DNA from: an uncultured Campylobacter sp.
GTDB lineage: Bacteria; Campylobacterota; Campylobacteria; Campylobacterales; Campylobacteraceae
Direction: 5' to 3'
Assembly (NCBI RefSeq): GCF_937981295.1
Contig: NZ_CALJPC010000057.1
Span: forward strand, 1 to 14,378
DNA length: 14,378 bases
The notes below the pieces were generated by a model that was not told where the DNA came from, made no database searches, and worked only from the letters and a program-made list of their open reading frames with translations. Each line of letters opens with the position of its first letter. Position 1 is the stretch's first letter. Positions 1 through 6,403 of this stretch are shown one piece after another. The position numbers were made by a program, and so were the translations under genes.

Positions 1-63
1 GAATTTTAGAATTTTAGAATTTTAGAATTTTAGAATTTTAGAATTTTAGAATTTTAGAATTTT
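1..63. repeat. Octamer tandem repeat (GAATTTTA)n at the window edge
   Basis: Seven perfect head-to-tail copies of the 8-bp unit GAATTTTA are followed by an eighth copy cut at GAATTTT. The array touches the window edge, so its true length is unknown. Single or degenerate copies of the same word occur in almost every intergenic stretch here. The array lies downstream of the minus-strand gene at 120-323 and does not interrupt a visible gene. A unit of 8 bp is not a multiple of three, so copy-number change would shift a frame if a gene to the left reads into it. Confidence 0.95.
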
Positions 64-102
64 GCGGCGCGCAGATTAATAAACAAATTAAAACGCGCCG
101 CA
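63..102. repeat. 9-bp GC-rich perfect inverted repeat with 22-nt AT-rich loop
   Basis: TGCGGCGCG at 63-71 is the exact reverse complement of CGCGCCGCA at 94-102, around an AT-rich 22-nt spacer. It lies just past the stop of the minus-strand gene ending at 120, so a transcript of that gene would fold it. It is followed on that strand by AAAATTCT repeats rather than a U-run, so a classical intrinsic terminator is not supported. A transcript-end stabilising hairpin is possible. Confidence 0.5.
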
Positions 103-119
103 GCAAGTGGTGCTAGCAG

Positions 120-323
120 CTAGTTTGCAGCGTCTTGAAGCTCTTCTTCGATCTCGGAGTTGCTTTTTACGACCATGCCTGAGCCATGGATGACGCTAGG
201 CATGCAGGATGTGCAGATATGCACCGTCTCGCCGTTTTTATGCGCCTTGATAAAGACCGCGTTTTCATCGTCGCTGCTTTTGAGCGAACATATATTGCAA
301 ATGTAGATATCACCTGATTTCAT
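120..323 (-). CDS. Small CxxC...CxxC (zinc-ribbon-like) protein, function unknown
   Basis: This is a 67-residue protein with two cysteine pairs, C9/C12 (CNIC) and C37/C40 (CTSC), spaced as in a treble-clef or zinc-ribbon site. The rest is charged, with an acidic C-terminus (about residues 55-65) and no signal peptide or membrane segment. A single structural Zn(II) held by the four cysteines is inferred. The ATG is supported by an AAGGAT ribosome binding site 4 nt upstream and a TAAAAT -10 box at 353-358. The gene follows the membrane-protein gene at 397-1137 on the same strand after a 73-bp gap, but its own -10 suggests separate transcription. I do not recognise a specific family. Confidence 0.75.
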   Translation of the reverse strand: MKSGDIYICNICSLKSSDDENAVFIKAHKNGETVHICTSCMPSVIHGSGMVVKSNSEIEEELQDAAN

Positions 324-352
324 AGAAATCCTTTCTTAAAAAATTTTGCACT

Positions 353-358
353 ATTTTA
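353..358 (-). promoter_or_regulatory. Probable -10 box for the small zinc-ribbon-like gene
   Basis: On the minus strand this reads TAAAAT, 29 nt upstream of the start codon at 323, with AT-rich DNA upstream. Campylobacter sigma-70 promoters typically show a -10 box without a conserved -35. Confidence 0.4.
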
Positions 359-396
359 TGAAAATTTCAAAATTTTTCATTGATTTTAGTTAATCT

Positions 397-1137
397 TTAG
401 CGATTTTTATTGCGGGCGCTTTCGTCTATCAGCACTACGTGCGTCAAAAAGATGATGAAAAATAGTTGGAAAAATAATCCTACCAGCGGGATCAAACACA
501 GCAGGTAAAAAATAAAAGCGCTTAGGGCAAATTTATATCCGCCACCCATTTTATAAGAGCGCTCGAAGCTTTTCGCGCTTAACGCGTTTGAAGCGACGTC
601 GATTAGAATCAGCTTGTAATAGATATAAAAAAACGGCACGTTGATTATGAATAAATTTATTACCGGCACGAACAAAAGCACCGAACATATAAATAAAATC
701 ACTAAAAATTTTAAAATTTCAAGACTCATCAGCTTTAGCACTCGCGCCGTGCTCGCTTCATCCGCGCGGATTAGGCGGTAGTGGCGAGCGTTGATCTCTT
801 TAGTGACTGCGGGCGTCAGAAATCCTGCTATGATAAGCGCACAAAACACGCTAAGCATCAGTACCGCAAAGCTGGCAAACACCGAAAAAATCGCGCCGAT
901 AATCCACTTCGTAGCAGCGAAGCTTAAAACTTTTGCAATTACCGGGAAGCGCTGTTCGTCCAAGAAGCTAAAATCGCCGCTTTGCGCGCCCTGCGAAAGC
1001 GCGTCAAAAAGCTCTTTGCCGCCGAAAAATGCGAGCGTGCCTAAGATTATGAGCGAGCACACAAGTGGTAGTAGCGAGAGCAAAATGAACTTGCGCGTAA
1101 AAAAGTCCTGCTTTGCCAAATTAAAAATTCTACCCAT
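397..1137 (-). CDS. EI24/CysZ-like multi-pass inner-membrane protein
   Basis: This is a 246-residue hydrophobic protein with membrane segments at about 17-38, 77-108, 139-173 (probably two passes or a re-entrant pair) and 203-232. Each pair is joined by Pro/Asn-containing turns such as FVPVINLF and CLIPLVGLF. That pattern, with a conserved-looking YYKLILIDV segment, is typical of the EI24 domain shared with the sulfate transporter CysZ. Sulfate transport itself is not shown. The frame extends upstream to 1263, but the ATG at 1135-1137 has an AGGAG ribosome binding site 5 nt away and a TAAAAT -10 box at 1157-1162. The extra 42 residues would be low-complexity and unlike a protein. No cys genes are nearby, so the substrate stays open. 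Confidence 0.8.
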   Translation of the reverse strand: MGRIFNLAKQDFFTRKFILLSLLPLVCSLIILGTLAFFGGKELFDALSQGAQSGDFSFLDEQRFPVIAKVLSFAATKWIIGAIFSVFASFAVLMLSVFCALIIAGFLTPAVTKEINARHYRLIRADEASTARVLKLMSLEILKFLVILFICSVLLFVPVINLFIINVPFFYIYYKLILIDVASNALSAKSFERSYKMGGGYKFALSAFIFYLLCLIPLVGLFFQLFFIIFLTHVVLIDESARNKNR

Positions 1138-1552
1138 GTATGCTCCTATTTGCGTTATTTTAGCGACTTTTGCGACGGAATTTGAGCTGAGATTTATTTT
1201 GACTGCCGCACCGTGCCTCATCAATCCGCTCGCTTGGCTCATTCGCTTTTTTAACCGGCTCATCCTGCCTTATAATACGAAATTTATGCTTTGATCGCTC
1301 GCCTGCGTTTAATCTGCTCATTTATAGTGCGTAAAGGGAGACCGCATCTAGCTATGTTTTTACCTGTTGCGAATATTTATTTGCTTGCTGCGCGGAATTT
1401 TGCCACTTATAAATAAGCTGATATTGCGTAAAATTTTAGGCACAAAACTGCAGAATTTCAAATCAAACCTCTTTTTTAAAATTTGCCTGCCGAAATTTTA
1501 TAGATGGAATTTTAAAACCTTAAAGATAAATTTCGCAAGCAAATCCATGACT
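1138..1552. other. Gene-free spacer between the EI24-like gene and dut
   Basis: These 415 bases hold the promoter and ribosome binding site of the EI24-like gene at the left end. The rest is AT-rich DNA with scattered AAAATTTT/GAATTTT words. Short open frames here (for example 1367-1621 plus, which runs into the dut 3' end) have no ribosome binding site or protein-like composition. I see no convincing terminator or RNA gene. Confidence 0.6.
1157..1162 (-). promoter_or_regulatory. Probable -10 box for the EI24-like gene
   Basis: On the minus strand the sequence is TAAAAT, 19 nt upstream of the chosen ATG at 1137 and upstream of its AGGAG site. It supports that start over the longer frame beginning at 1263. 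Confidence 0.4.
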
Positions 1553-2242
1553 TTACTTCGTCGCCTCGTAGATCTTTTGCAATTGCTCGTAAATTTCGCT
1601 TGCGCTTACTGTGCCTTTTGATAGCACCTCGATTAGCACCTCGTTATCCTCAAGGTCTCCCCAGATTTTGCGGTAGTTGCCCTCTTTATAACCATTATTT
1701 TGGCGGAATTTATTTAGCACGTTTTTGCCGATATATTTGGCAAAAAGTATGTCTAAGCTCACTCCGCATTTAATCGCGACGCGAAAAAAATCGGTCAGTA
1801 GCTCACCGATTTGCAGCTCAAAGCCGCTTGTTTCGTGGATTATGAGCTCGATGTCGTTTACGATTTCGTAGATGCTGTATTCGCGCACATCGTAGGCGTA
1901 GGAGCTAAACTCTGCAAATCCGCTTACTGCCGTGACGTCGCTTACGATGTGGTCGATGTCTTTGCCGCCGTAATATTGCTCTAAAATATAGCTCATTACG
2001 AAGTGCCAAATATCAACGATCTCGATGACGATATTATTCACGTCCGGCGCTGCAGAGATATTTTTCCAATGCTTCCACGCAAAGCTATCAATGAGCTCGG
2101 CGCATTCCATGTAAATGCAGCGCTTCCAGTTGATAAGTTTGCCGTTTTTTGTATAGCCGTCCTCCCAGCCCACGCCGTTTGTTTCGTCATTTAGGGCTTG
2201 TTGCATCAAAAACATCTCTTTTACTTTTTTATAATTTTCCAT
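1553..2242 (-). CDS. dut: Dimeric dUTPase (dUTP diphosphatase, all-alpha type)
   Basis: It hydrolyses dUTP to dUMP and pyrophosphate in the cytosol, keeping uracil out of DNA and feeding thymidylate synthesis. The 229-residue protein has the two helical metal-binding motifs of the all-alpha NTP pyrophosphatases. E46/E49 lie in YMECAELIDS and E74/D77 in IEIVDIWHF, the residue numbers I recall as the Mg ligands of the C. jejuni dimeric enzyme. The basic C-terminal stretch NKFRQNNGYKEGNYRKIW (about 177-194) is the substrate-binding region of this family. This is not the trimeric beta-type dUTPase. The ATG has an AGGAG site 7 nt upstream and a TATAAT box at 2269-2274. It is transcribed divergently from the YhbP-like gene. 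Confidence 0.95.
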   Translation of the reverse strand: MENYKKVKEMFLMQQALNDETNGVGWEDGYTKNGKLINWKRCIYMECAELIDSFAWKHWKNISAAPDVNNIVIEIVDIWHFVMSYILEQYYGGKDIDHIVSDVTAVSGFAEFSSYAYDVREYSIYEIVNDIELIIHETSGFELQIGELLTDFFRVAIKCGVSLDILFAKYIGKNVLNKFRQNNGYKEGNYRKIWGDLEDNEVLIEVLSKGTVSASEIYEQLQKIYEATK

Positions 2243-2268
2243 AAAAATTCTCCTAATTTTGGCTCGCG

Positions 2269-2274
2269 ATTATA
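2269..2274 (-). promoter_or_regulatory. -10 box of dut
   Basis: On the minus strand this is a perfect TATAAT, 26 nt upstream of the dut ATG, preceded by a T-rich stretch as is usual in Campylobacter promoters. Its upstream region overlaps the -10 box of the divergent gene at 2296-2301. Confidence 0.6.
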
Positions 2275-2295
2275 GCTAATAAAAGAAAATCATTG

Positions 2296-2301
2296 TATAA
2301 T
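2296..2301 (+). promoter_or_regulatory. -10 box of the YhbP-like gene
   Basis: A perfect TATAAT sits directly behind TTG, 21 nt before the ATG at 2323. The position shows that the in-frame TTG at 2293 is promoter DNA and not the start codon. Confidence 0.6.
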
Positions 2302-2322
2302 TTAGTAAAAAGGAGGCTTAAA

Positions 2323-2736
2323 ATGTGTGCCGCTCAGGATAAATTCGACGAGTTTTTAGGCAGGATGAAACTCCTATCTCTCGGAGTTTTGCGCAATAAT
2401 CTGCCATATTGCTGCAGTGCATTTTACGCCTACGATCCGCAAAATAAGGAGCTCATCATCGCAAGCGCGAGCGACTCCGAGCATATCAAAGCAGTCTTTG
2501 CCAACCGCGGAGTTGCAGCTACGGTCGCGCTGGATACGAAATTTGTAGGTAGGATCAAAGGCGTGCAGATTTGCGGCCATATCCGTAGCGCGGATGAGCG
2601 CGAAACCTCGCTATATCTTAAGCGCTTCCCGTTTGCGCGCGCGATGGAGACCGATTTTTTTACAATCAGAATTGATTGGATGAAAATGACCGATAATACC
2701 CTAACTTTCGGCAAAAAGCTAATTTGGGAACGCTAG
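2323..2736 (+). CDS. YhbP-like (UPF0306) protein, PNPOx/FMN-binding split-barrel fold
   Basis: This 137-residue protein resembles E. coli YhbP. It shares an N-terminal helix followed by the CCSAFYAYD strand (about 30-38), the RIKGVQICGHIR strand (about 77-88), a KRFPFAR segment (100-106) and the nearly invariant C-terminal TDNTLTFGKKLIW (123-135). These belong to the pyridoxamine-phosphate-oxidase-like split barrel, which often binds flavin, but no substrate is known for this branch. The ATG at 2323 has a perfect AGGAGG 6 nt upstream. An earlier in-frame TTG lies upstream of the -10 box and is rejected. It stands alone, divergent from dut, with a short AT hairpin behind it. Confidence 0.85.
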   Translation: MCAAQDKFDEFLGRMKLLSLGVLRNNLPYCCSAFYAYDPQNKELIIASASDSEHIKAVFANRGVAATVALDTKFVGRIKGVQICGHIRSADERETSLYLKRFPFARAMETDFFTIRIDWMKMTDNTLTFGKKLIWER

Positions 2737-3056
2737 TTCGCTAATAAATCGTCTATTTATTTTTACGAAATTTTAAACTTTGCGAGGATTAAATTTTATC
2801 TAGTAAGATTTTAAAACTTGCATAAATTCTATCTTGTCTATTTTTCAAAGAATTTCACCATTAGATCCGCTTTAAAATTTCCGCTCGGTTGGTTTTTGGA
2901 ATTTTACAGCATGGAATTTAGCGTAAAATTTCATCTTGCAAGCTGAGGTTGTCGCAAATTTTATTCCCTTAGAAGTGAAACCTGCCGCGTAGAATTTCGC
3001 ATGAAAATTTTAAAATTCTAAAATTTAACTTTTCAAAGTTAGCTTGACGCGCGAGC
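2737..3056. other. Gene-free AT-rich spacer between two converging genes
   Basis: About 320 bases between the 3' ends of the YhbP-like gene and the tautomerase gene. It is filled with variants of AAAATTTT, GAATTTTAC and TAAAATTT. A perfect short palindrome TAACTTT-TC-AAAGTTA lies at 3026-3041, 16 bp beyond the tautomerase stop, and could be a weak terminator on the minus strand. No open frame with a ribosome binding site was found. Confidence 0.55.
2743..2764 (+). terminator. Weak AT-stem hairpin with T-run after the YhbP-like gene
   Basis: AATAAAT (2743-2749), a CGTCT loop and ATTTATT (2755-2761) form a perfect 7-bp stem that begins 6 nt after the stop codon and runs into TTT. The stem has no G/C pairs, so termination strength is doubtful. 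Confidence 0.35.
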
Positions 3057-3266
3057 TTAGCTCTGCCGCTTTCTGATTTCGCTTACTAGTCGTCCGCCGA
3101 TCGCGTAGTCGTCAGTGGATATTTCGTCTATCGTCACGACCGTAGTTTTTTCGCCCCTACCCAGCACGGCTACGAGGGCGTCGGTGAGGTTCTTGACGAG
3201 CCTTGCTTTTTGTTCGCGACTTAAGCCGCCGCGCTCTTTGGTGATTTTGACGTTTATGTAGGGCAT
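3057..3266 (-). CDS. 4-oxalocrotonate tautomerase family protein (DmpI-like)
   Basis: The 69-residue protein starts Met-Pro, and removal of Met would expose the N-terminal proline that is the general base of this superfamily. The middle matches small tautomerases of Campylobacter and Helicobacter (DmpI, HP0924 type): a helix LSREQKARLVKNLTDAL (15-31), then VVTIDEISTDDYAIGGRLVSE (43-63). Family members move protons between keto and enol forms of 2-oxo acids. The physiological substrate in these bacteria is not established, and no aromatic-degradation genes are nearby. The ATG has an AGGAG site and a TACAAT -10 box. It is divergent from luxS. Confidence 0.88.
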   Translation of the reverse strand: MPYINVKITKERGGLSREQKARLVKNLTDALVAVLGRGEKTTVVTIDEISTDDYAIGGRLVSEIRKRQS

Positions 3267-3289
3267 TAATTCTCCTGAAAATAAACGTA

Positions 3290-3295
3290 ATTGTA
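3290..3295 (-). promoter_or_regulatory. Probable -10 box of the tautomerase gene
   Basis: The minus strand reads TACAAT, 23 nt upstream of the ATG. It lies in the 106-bp divergent region shared with luxS. Confidence 0.4.
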
Positions 3296-3335
3296 GCCAA
3301 AATTTCGTCTGTGCGCCTAAAAGTGCGAAATTTTA

Positions 3336-3344
3336 TGTTAAAAT
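3336..3344 (+). promoter_or_regulatory. Extended -10 promoter element of luxS
   Basis: TG-T-TAAAAT, a TGn extended -10 with hexamer at 3339-3344, ends 28 nt before the luxS ATG. The same TGn-TAAAAT arrangement precedes the cupin gene and the deaminase gene. Confidence 0.5.
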
Positions 3345-3372
3345 CGCCGTGATCTGAATTTAAGGAGAAAAT

Positions 3373-3876
3373 ATGCCATTGTTAGATAGTTTCAAGGTTG
3401 ATCATACTCGCATGAATGCCCCGGGCGTGCGGCTCGCAAAGAGCATGCGCACCAAAAGCGGCGATAAAATTAGCGTCTATGATCTGCGGTTTTGCCGTCC
3501 GAATTTAGAGATCATGAGCGAGCGCGGCACCCACACACTGGAGCATCTTTTCGCGGGCTTCATGCGCGAGCACCTAAATAGCGCGGACGTCGAGATTATC
3601 GACATCTCGCCGATGGGATGCCGCACGGGCTTTTATATGAGCGTGATCGGGGCGCCTAGCGAGAGCGCCGTCGCAGCGGCGTGGAGCGCGAGTATGAAGG
3701 ATATTTTGGGTGTGGCCTCTCAAGCGGATATCCCCGAGCTGAATAAATTTCAATGCGGCACCTTCGCGATGCACTCGCTAGCAGAAGCTAAACAGATCGC
3801 GCAAAACGTGCTAAATAAAGGGATCGGCGTGATCAAAAACGACGAGATTGCGCTGGATCCAAGCAAGATAAAATAG
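3373..3876 (+). CDS. luxS: S-ribosylhomocysteine lyase LuxS
   Basis: LuxS splits S-ribosylhomocysteine into homocysteine and 4,5-dihydroxy-2,3-pentanedione, the precursor of autoinducer-2, and so closes the activated-methyl cycle after the MTA/SAH nucleosidase. The 167-residue length is normal for Campylobacter. The metal site is intact: H54 and H58 in HTLEHLF with E57 as catalytic base, and C128 in NKFQCGT. C83 in MGCRTGF is the catalytic cysteine. The N-terminal PLLDSFKVDHT and the MNAPGVRLAK segment are also typical. The ATG is preceded by AAGGAG and an extended -10 box. It appears monocistronic, with a strong hairpin just after the stop; whether it signals or only recycles SAH cannot be told from sequence. 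Confidence 0.97.
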   Translation: MPLLDSFKVDHTRMNAPGVRLAKSMRTKSGDKISVYDLRFCRPNLEIMSERGTHTLEHLFAGFMREHLNSADVEIIDISPMGCRTGFYMSVIGAPSESAVAAAWSASMKDILGVASQADIPELNKFQCGTFAMHSLAEAKQIAQNVLNKGIGVIKNDEIALDPSKIK

Positions 3877-3887
3877 TTTTGAAATTT

Positions 3888-3920
3888 AAGAGATAGTGTA
3901 AAATTCTAACGCTATCTCTT
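3888..3920 (+). terminator. 12-bp stem-loop after luxS
   Basis: AAGAGATAGTGT (3888-3899) pairs with ACGCTATCTCTT (3909-3920) around a 9-nt loop; all pairs are canonical except one G-U. It begins 12 nt after the luxS stop. Only a short T-rich tail (TCTTT) follows on the plus strand, so it may terminate weakly or protect the 3' end. Confidence 0.6.
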
Positions 3921-3980
3921 TGAACTCCCGCTTGGCTCGTGATCGGTATGTTATGCGCTATAAAAACATTATCGTAAAAT

Positions 3981-4160
3981 ATGCAAAAATTCGAGGCACA
4001 AAATGCGTATTTGCTAAAACAAGCCGGAGGTAGCATCTATTTATGAACCGACTTGGAGCTTGCTGTAAAGTCTGCGCCATGCGAGGTCTTTGATAAAAGC
4101 TACGATTTGGCTTTAATCTGGGTAGCAAAAGCGCGCAAGCAAAGCTCATATCAAATTTAA
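3981..4160 (+). pseudogene. Possible decayed short ORF with one in-frame TGA
   Basis: From the ATG at 3981 one frame reads MQKFEAQNAYLLKQAGGSIYL, then TGA (4044-4046), then a further 37 codons to TAA at 4158-4160. That second part includes SAPCEVFDKSYDLALIWVAK. The composition, with alternating hydrophobic and charged residues and a buried-strand-like LALIWV, looks more protein-like than the surrounding DNA. No ribosome binding site is visible and I cannot assign a family. It could be a remnant of a lost gene or simple chance, since about 60 codons with one stop is not rare. Confidence 0.25.
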
Positions 4161-4390
4161 TAAATTTATCTAGCAGAGCAGTTTTAAATTTAGAAGAATT
4201 TTTAAAATTCCGTCTTAAATTAAAGCCGAAATTCTATCCACAAATACCATGCTTATGCGTCTTCTTACTTTTAGATGCGATCTTCAATCCTCCAAAAAAA
4301 TCGCACAGTAAAATGTGAATTTAAAATTTTTATTTAAGGTTGCGTTGCGAGTTTGGCGCTTGAAATTTCACTTTCGCTGCACGAAAAGAA

Positions 4391-4399
4391 TGCTAAAAT
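4391..4399 (+). promoter_or_regulatory. Extended -10 promoter element of the cupin gene
   Basis: TG-C-TAAAAT with the hexamer at 4394-4399 lies 44 nt before the ATG at 4444, predicting a leader of roughly 38 nt. Confidence 0.45.
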
Positions 4400-4443
4400 T
4401 CCGCCGAAACCGCGCCGGATGTGGTGAACTTAAAGGAGCGAAA

Positions 4444-4782
4444 ATGCAAAGAATTTTTCATATAAAAGATGCTATTTGTAGCGACGAGCGAGCCGTAAAA
4501 ACGACATTTTTTACTACGGAGGCCACTTGCGGCGCGGTTTGGATTGTCAAACGTGGTCAGGTCGTAGCGCCGCATATTCACCCCGGTGGCGATGACGTGT
4601 GGATCTGCTTAAGCGGACGCGGCGTGTTTTATCCGAGCAAGGGCGAGGAGGTACCGATCTGCGCGGGCGATCTAATCATTTCCAAAAGCGGAGAGTGCCA
4701 CGGTATGAAAAATACGGGCGATGAGGATTTTGTGTTTGCAAGCGTTACGGCGCCGATTCCGTGCGGTTACGAAGCGCTTTGA
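4444..4782 (+). CDS. Small single-domain cupin protein
   Basis: This is a 112-residue, one-domain cupin. Motif 1 is PHIHPGGDDVWICLSGRG (43-60), with the metal-binding pair H44/H46 and aspartates D50/D51 where the usual glutamate sits. Motif 2 is GDLIISKSGECHGMKNTG (75-92), with H86 as the third histidine. The beta strands around them complete a jelly roll, and no second domain is present. Such proteins may bind a divalent metal and act as enzymes or sensors; nothing here decides. The frame stays open back to 4315, but the ATG at 4444 has AAAGGAG 5 nt upstream and the -10 box at 4394 lies inside the longer frame. It stands alone. Confidence 0.85.
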   Translation: MQRIFHIKDAICSDERAVKTTFFTTEATCGAVWIVKRGQVVAPHIHPGGDDVWICLSGRGVFYPSKGEEVPICAGDLIISKSGECHGMKNTGDEDFVFASVTAPIPCGYEAL

Positions 4783-4893
4783 ATTAAAATTTGCCAGAGA
4801 TTTTGTGGCATTCGTAAAATAAATTAGCGTCGCAAAGAGTTGAATTAGAATTTGTCCGTAGCGTTAAATTTCATAAATTTAGCCGCGCTTTTG

Positions 4894-4899
4894 TACAAT
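4894..4899 (+). promoter_or_regulatory. Probable -10 box of the DKNYY-repeat gene
   Basis: TACAAT directly behind TTTTG lies 46 nt before the ATG at 4946. The predicted leader contains a small hairpin, GCCGC (4907-4911) with GCGGC (4919-4923). Confidence 0.4.
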
Positions 4900-4945
4900 T
4901 TCAAGTGCCGCGCAATCTGCGGCGAGATTAAATTTGAGGCAAAAG

Positions 4946-6403
4946 ATGTATGAAGATTTTACGCAAGAGCCAAAGGATGAGCGCGCGCAAAAGAAGCGCA
5001 AAGCTAGGGCGCGCAAGGTAGAAGCAGATCGTAAGTCGGCGCGAGACGCGCCTCGGGGCATGCCACTTTGGCGCAAGATCGTGCTTGGCGCGATATTTGT
5101 ATTCGCGGCTTTTAGCGTGCTTATTCTGGCGGTGGTCATAAATTCTGCAGGCGACTACTCGCCGCGGGACGATGAGCAGATCAAATACAGCGATTTTTAT
5201 AAAAAAGGAGATGAAATTTACGCCCTCGTGGTGGGCGCGGGCTATTTTGCGATACCGGACGCGGACGCGGCGAGCTTTCGGGTTTTGGATTTCGGCTCCG
5301 GCTACCGCTCCAACGTCGCGGCGGATAAAAACGCCGTATATTGCGGAAATATCGCGATGAGCGAGCTAGAGCCCGCACGCACGAAAGCCGTAGCGTTCGG
5401 ATACGTAAGCGACGGGCAAGTTAGCTATTTTTGCGACGGCGAGGTGGTGTGGAACGACGCGCTGGGGGCGTTTAAGCTCACTTATGAAACCTTGGCGCAT
5501 ATCTTTTGGGATGCGCCCAAGCCGCAAAGCTACATTTATAAATTTAAGCGAATGGACGCTACGGATCTGCGCCAAATCGCGGGTGTATATTACGCTGCGC
5601 AGGGCTCTCGCGCGTTTTATAAGGGAGAGGTTTTGCCCGGCGCCGATGCCGCGAGCCTGCGCCAGATAGAGGGAAGCGACGGCAGGGAGAGCGGCGTTTA
5701 CGCCGCAGACGGCGCGAACGTGTATTTTAAAAACCTGCGCCTTGACGCGCGGGATAACGGCGGGCATTACGAACTTTTGAGGCAGTGGTTGAGCTATTTT
5801 TTGTGGGATGCGAAAAGCGGCGACGTTTTTGCAAACGATTTAAAATTTGATCCCGTCTCCGCGCCATATACTCCGCTAAATAGGCAGCTTGCGCATTCAA
5901 ACCATCTGCTTTTTGCCTCCCCTGGCGGCATCTATTATTTCGACGAGAATGACGGAAAGCAAAAGCGCGCGGCAGACAATCCCTTCGCGGGCGAAGTTCA
6001 CGCGCTTAGCGGCAGCGTGTTTCAAAGCGGTAAGCGGATATATTTTTTGGAGCGCGCGGATGTTTGGGGCGGCGGTCGCAGCACTCGCAGGCTGGTCGCT
6101 CGCAAAAGCGGACTTTTCGCGCTCGAGCTGCCGCACGAGTGGCGCAGGGTAGGCGGCGTGCACGGTGGGCTATACGGCCGGGTCTATTCAAACGGCGGAC
6201 GATTTTTCTACTTCGACGATCTGGGCTCTTCGCAACTGATAGATCGCTGCATTTATGAGATCAGGGATCTAGATTTGGTTGAAATTTTGCTTCAAAAAAG
6301 CAGCCTTGGCACGAGTAAAATTCGCGAGATGATAAAGAATGGCGGGCTTGAGGCGGTGGACGGCGAGCTGCTTTTTGAGATAAAGACGCGAGTGGAATTT
6401 TAG
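4946..6403 (+). CDS. Membrane-anchored protein with DKNYY-like repeats
   Basis: This 485-residue protein has a very basic, charged N-terminus (1-42), one membrane helix (about 44-66, IVLGAIFVFAAFSVLILAVV) and a large soluble domain, probably periplasmic. The soluble part has DKNYY-type modules. One is GYFAIPDADAASFRVLDF... ending AADKNAVYCGN (about 99-135). A second, AFYKGEVLPGADAASLR... ending AADGANVYFKN (about 223-263), shares the P-x-ADAAS-x-R and AAD-x3-VY-x2-N signatures. DKNYY proteins are repeated beta-rich proteins of unknown function. The ATG at 4946 follows TTGAGG at a 6-nt spacing; a TTG at 4934 in the same frame would place the start before that site. No enzyme motif is visible. 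The gene is alone, with long non-coding stretches on either side. Confidence 0.8.
   Translation: MYEDFTQEPKDERAQKKRKARARKVEADRKSARDAPRGMPLWRKIVLGAIFVFAAFSVLILAVVINSAGDYSPRDDEQIKYSDFYKKGDEIYALVVGAGYFAIPDADAASFRVLDFGSGYRSNVAADKNAVYCGNIAMSELEPARTKAVAFGYVSDGQVSYFCDGEVVWNDALGAFKLTYETLAHIFWDAPKPQSYIYKFKRMDATDLRQIAGVYYAAQGSRAFYKGEVLPGADAASLRQIEGSDGRESGVYAADGANVYFKNLRLDARDNGGHYELLRQWLSYFLWDAKSGDVFANDLKFDPVSAPYTPLNRQLAHSNHLLFASPGGIYYFDENDGKQKRAADNPFAGEVHALSGSVFQSGKRIYFLERADVWGGGRSTRRLVARKSGLFALELPHEWRRVGGVHGGLYGRVYSNGGRFFYFDDLGSSQLIDRCIYEIRDLDLVEILLQKSSLGTSKIREMIKNGGLEAVDGELLFEIKTRVEF

Larger units (their letters stand above)
3921..4443. other. Long non-coding gap between luxS and the cupin gene
   Basis: About 520 bases. 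It contains a possible decayed ORF (3981-4160), then AT-rich DNA with AAATTT/GAATTTT words, and finally the promoter and ribosome binding site of the cupin gene. Minus-strand frames here (3833-4036, 3958-4149) lack ribosome binding sites and protein-like composition. No RNA gene was recognised. Confidence 0.5.

Noticed and set aside
1138..1263. N-terminal extension of the EI24-like protein to an ATG at 1263
   Set aside because: The internal ATG at 1137 has a strong AGGAG site and upstream -10 box; the extension has no protein-like pattern and no usable ribosome binding site.
791..1294. 167-codon plus-strand frame across the EI24-like gene
   Set aside because: It is a shadow of the real minus-strand gene, Ser/Ala/Lys-rich, with no ribosome binding site.
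1379..1544. Ten-base inverted pair ATTTGCTTGC / GCAAGCAAAT flanking about 146 bp
   Set aside because: Both arms are built from words common throughout this genome; there is no target duplication or transposase, so chance is the simpler explanation.
1367..1621. 84-codon plus-strand frame before dut
   Set aside because: It overlaps the 3' end of dut in antisense, lacks a ribosome binding site and consists largely of AAAATTTT-derived Lys, Phe and Leu codons.
5366..5767. 133-codon minus-strand open frame inside the DKNYY-repeat gene
   Set aside because: It is antisense to a well-supported gene, has no ribosome binding site and an Arg/Ala/Val-rich shadow composition. Several similar antisense frames in 5181-6191 and 12302-13195 were rejected for the same reason.
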